Assembly (NCBI GenBank): GCA_039927975.1
Contig: JBDSTZ010000395.1
Coordinates: forward strand, 1-24,131
Length of the DNA: 24,131 nt
DNA from: JBDSTZ01 sp039927975
GTDB taxonomy: Bacteria; Pseudomonadota; Gammaproteobacteria; Burkholderiales; Burkholderiaceae_D
Reading direction: 5' to 3'
Below are positions 22,269 through 24,131 of this stretch, one piece after another. The position numbers were made by a program, and so were the translations under genes. Every line of letters begins with the position of its first letter. Position 1 is the first letter of the stretch. Under the pieces are notes generated by a model. The model searched no databases. It saw only the letters and a list, made by a program, of their open reading frames with translations, and was not told where the DNA came from.

Positions 22269-23036
22269 TTAAACGAAGGCGGTCGACAAGGCCATCTCGC
22301 CGGCATCCTTGACGATCTCGTAGCATTTACACGAGGCCGCCGCGAGGCCGTGGACGTCGAGAATTTCGATATTGCCGCGACTGTAGATGATCAAGCCTTG
22401 CTGCTGCAGCGCGCTGGCCGCCTTGGTGACGCCGACCCGCCGCACGCCGAGCGCGTGCGCGAGGAATTCATGCGTGAGATGAAATTTGTCGGATTGCAGG
22501 CGGTCGCGCGTGACGAGCAGCGAGCGCGCCAGGCGTGCTTCGAGCACGTGAAAACGGCTGCACACGGCGATCTGGATCGCTTGCGCGAGCAAGGTGTCGG
22601 TGTAGCGGTACAGCACCCGTTGCAGCGAAGGATGGTGCGCGAACTCGGCACGAAACTGGCCGCTGTCCATGCGGCTGGCGCGGCCGGCGCGCTGCACGAT
22701 GGCGCGCACTTGCGCCACGTCGTGGCCGAGCGCGACGGTGGCGCCGAGCATGCCTTCGCGCCCGACCAGGCCCACCTCGAGCGTCATGCGGCCCTCGGCC
22801 ACGCCAAGCAGCGAGATCAGGCTGTCGTGCGGAAAATAGATGTGGCGGATCGGATCGCCCGGTTCGCACAGGACGGCGCCGACGTCGATCTGGACCGTCT
22901 CGAGCATCGGCTCGAGGAGTGCCAGGTCGTCGTCCGGCAGCGCGGCGAGCAGGCGATTGCCTTCCTTTTCGGCCAGCGCGTGCGGACGGGCGAAATTCAA
23001 TGTGCCCTCGCGATTCGAGTGTGTGTGTTGAAACAT
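22269..23036 (-). CDS. Crp/Fnr-family transcriptional regulator
   Basis: A 255-residue DNA-binding regulator. The cyclic-nucleotide-type beta-roll covers about 28-140 (VGAVLCEPGDPIRHIYFP, then EVGLVGREGMLG), a long dimer helix about 142-175, and the winged helix about 185-228, with the HTH in LTHEFLAHALGVRRVGVTKAASAL. The cAMP-binding signature and the N-terminal Fe-S cysteines of FNR are absent, so the signal is unknown. C236 and C238 lie near the C-terminus. Start at 23036 (MFQHTH) is chosen for a weak GAGAAA site; an upstream ATG at 23072 lacks one. It is divergent from the gene at 23352 and may control itself and that gene. Confidence 0.85.
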   Translation of the reverse strand: MFQHTHSNREGTLNFARPHALAEKEGNRLLAALPDDDLALLEPMLETVQIDVGAVLCEPGDPIRHIYFPHDSLISLLGVAEGRMTLEVGLVGREGMLGATVALGHDVAQVRAIVQRAGRASRMDSGQFRAEFAHHPSLQRVLYRYTDTLLAQAIQIAVCSRFHVLEARLARSLLVTRDRLQSDKFHLTHEFLAHALGVRRVGVTKAASALQQQGLIIYSRGNIEILDVHGLAAASCKCYEIVKDAGEMALSTAFV

Positions 23037-23351
23037 TTTTCTCGCCGGGTTATCAACATGGGTGAGATACATTTGTAAAGACGCTGGCGGGTGTGCAACA
23101 ACTTGCGCAGATACATTTGCAAACAATTTCAATCAGCGTAACGGCTACAAACACGAAAGTATGTACGGTGACGCACGGAACCCCGGCATGCCCACAGGGA
23201 CAATGCAGACATCGGACGGGCTGTGTGCTGGGCTCGAAAGACGCCGGACGCGATGAGCACCAGCAGCGCCAGACAGCGCTAAGCATTCGCTCTCCAGCCC
23301 GTCAGCACATGCGCCGGCTACAACAATAATCACTCCCAAAAGGAAACCATC
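23037..23351. other. 315-bp divergent intergenic region
   Basis: This separates the Crp/Fnr-family gene (minus) from the glycine-zipper gene (plus). The left half is AT-rich for this genome and holds two copies of a 15-bp direct repeat, listed separately. Short open frames on both strands have no ribosome site or recognisable content. The AAAGGA site of the gene at 23352 lies at its right end. Confidence 0.55.
23065..23123. promoter_or_regulatory. Two direct repeats upstream of the Crp/Fnr-family gene
   Basis: AGATACATTTGTAAA at 23065-23079 and AGATACATTTGCAAA at 23109-23123 differ at one base and start 44 bases apart, about four helical turns. Each contains a small dyad, TTTG[TC]AAA. This is the form of a paired operator, perhaps for self-control of the regulator. 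The first copy begins 29 bases upstream of the chosen start codon. Confidence 0.5.
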
Positions 23352-24104
23352 ATGAACACTCCCCTCCCCCCGGTCCACAAGGGCCCTGCCTTCCACCCGA
23401 TGATGATCATCGCGGCGCTGGCCGTCATCCTGTTCTGCCTGGCCGGCACTGCCGCCATCATGGGCTGGATTCCGTCTTCCATCGGCGGCAACAACAAGAC
23501 CAACGGCGAGCTGAGCGAGGCGGACCGCAATATCCTCGCGTCGCGCCTGCAGGCCGATACGCCGGCGCCAATGCCGGTACAGCAGCTGGCCGCCGCGCCG
23601 CAAAGCCAATACGTTCCAGCGCAGGCGCCGCAGCCTTCGCTGGCCCAGGGCGGCCTGGCGCCGGTACAGAATTACGGCCCGCCCGAACAAGCGGCGCCGG
23701 TGGCGCGCGTGACGCCGGTGAGGAACGCGCCGGTGCAACTGGCAGAGAACCGTCCGGCCAAGAACTGGTGCAACAACTGCGGCAACATCCAATCGATCCG
23801 CAAGATCACCACCCGGGCCCAGGGCAGCGGCGTGGGCGCGGCCGGCGGCGCGGTGCTGGGCGGCTTGCTGGGCAACCAGATCGGTAGCGGCCATGGCCGC
23901 CAGCTGGCGACGGTCGCCGGCGCGGTCGGCGGCGCGGTGGTCGGCAACCAGGTCGAAGGCAATATGAAGGCGACCACCAGTTATGAAATCCGGGTCCGGC
24001 TCGACGATGGCCACATCCGCACCTTCCACCAGCAAAGCGTGCCCGGCTGGCATGACGGCGACCGCGTGAAAGTGGTCAACGGCCACCTGCGCTCGGTGAA
24101 CTGA
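23352..24104 (+). CDS. Membrane-anchored glycine-zipper 2TM protein with CxxC
   Basis: A 250-residue protein. An N-terminal membrane helix (about 17-40) without a lipobox anchors it in the inner membrane. A Pro/Ala/Gln-rich linker (70-135) follows, then C140-N-N-C143, the glycine zipper at about 158-202 (GAVLGGLLGNQIGSGHG, then GAVGGAVVGNQVEGN) and a C-terminal beta domain (209-250) reading YEIRVRLDDGHIRTFHQ. The zipper and beta domain are paralogous to the lipoprotein at 12732-13214, but the anchor differs. AAAGGA lies 8 bases before the ATG. The CxxC could bind metal or be redox-active. Confidence 0.85.
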   Translation: MNTPLPPVHKGPAFHPMMIIAALAVILFCLAGTAAIMGWIPSSIGGNNKTNGELSEADRNILASRLQADTPAPMPVQQLAAAPQSQYVPAQAPQPSLAQGGLAPVQNYGPPEQAAPVARVTPVRNAPVQLAENRPAKNWCNNCGNIQSIRKITTRAQGSGVGAAGGAVLGGLLGNQIGSGHGRQLATVAGAVGGAVVGNQVEGNMKATTSYEIRVRLDDGHIRTFHQQSVPGWHDGDRVKVVNGHLRSVN

Positions 24105-24114
24105 GTCCCTTTCA

Positions 24115-24131
24115 CACGGCTTCAAGCCGTG
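24115..24131 (+). terminator. Terminator hairpin cut by window end
   Basis: CACGGCTT and AAGCCGTG are perfect 8-base arms around one central base, 11 bases after the stop. Any T-run lies beyond the window. Confidence 0.6.

Noticed and set aside
22269..23036. This Crp/Fnr protein as the oxygen sensor acting on the phaB FNR-type box
   Set aside because: It lacks the N-terminal cysteine cluster needed for an Fe-S sensor, and its HTH differs from FNR. The true FNR is probably elsewhere in the genome.

Overview
The window is a high-GC stretch of chromosome that looks like a betaproteobacterium, most likely the Massilia/Telluria/Duganella/Janthinobacterium group of the Oxalobacteraceae. This placement is an inference from gene content and protein style: a PhaB-type acetoacetyl-CoA reductase, many small glycine-zipper, BON and OmpA lipoproteins, a fused peroxiredoxin-glutaredoxin, and a Crp/Fnr regulator without Fe-S cysteines. 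I see no rRNA, tRNA, CRISPR array, transposase, integrase or prophage module.

Layout, left to right. (a) 1-2600, plus strand: the 3' end of a hydroxypyruvate isomerase gene, a two-gene unit of unknown function (lipoprotein plus a protein with a hydrophobic segment), and a short DksA/TraR-type zinc-finger protein preceded by an in-frame mini-ORF. (b) 2640-6900, minus strand: a winged-helix protein, a peroxiredoxin-glutaredoxin hybrid followed 6 bp later by an MtfA-like metallopeptidase, a glycine-zipper stress protein, and phaB behind a perfect FNR-type site. (c) 7189-9805, plus strand: a tiny collagen-like lipoprotein with a strong terminator, an OmpA-family porin-like protein with an 18-proline linker, and a YihY/BrkB membrane protein preceded by a long hairpin ending in eight T. 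(d) 10016-13904: an AI-2E/PerM-family transporter, a BON lipoprotein and a cysteine-repeat secreted protein (all minus), then a glycine-zipper lipoprotein and a small secreted protein (plus). (e) 14025-15152, minus: a patatin-like phospholipase. (f) 15673-18857, minus: a tight six-gene run (DUF4398 lipoprotein, OmpA lipoprotein, ferritin-like protein, YqjD-like, YqjE-like, YqjK-like) whose 3' untranslated region carries an 11-unit minisatellite and ends at a terminator. (g) 19115-21986, plus: AsmA-family protein, a second BON lipoprotein, and an OsmB-like lipoprotein. (h) 22269-24131: a Crp/Fnr-family regulator divergent from another glycine-zipper protein, with a 15-bp direct repeat between them.

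The common theme is the cell envelope and stress. At least eight predicted lipoproteins lie in 24 kb, together with OmpA-type peptidoglycan binders, relatives of the enteric stress genes osmB, osmY (BON) and yqjDEK, a ferritin-like protein and a peroxiredoxin. I infer a general envelope/osmotic/oxidative stress neighbourhood. The most notable unexplained items are the 3'-UTR minisatellite, a C-x10-C module shared by two neighbouring secreted proteins, the structured element before yihY, the FNR-type promoter of phaB, and the in-frame TGA ahead of the DksA-like gene.
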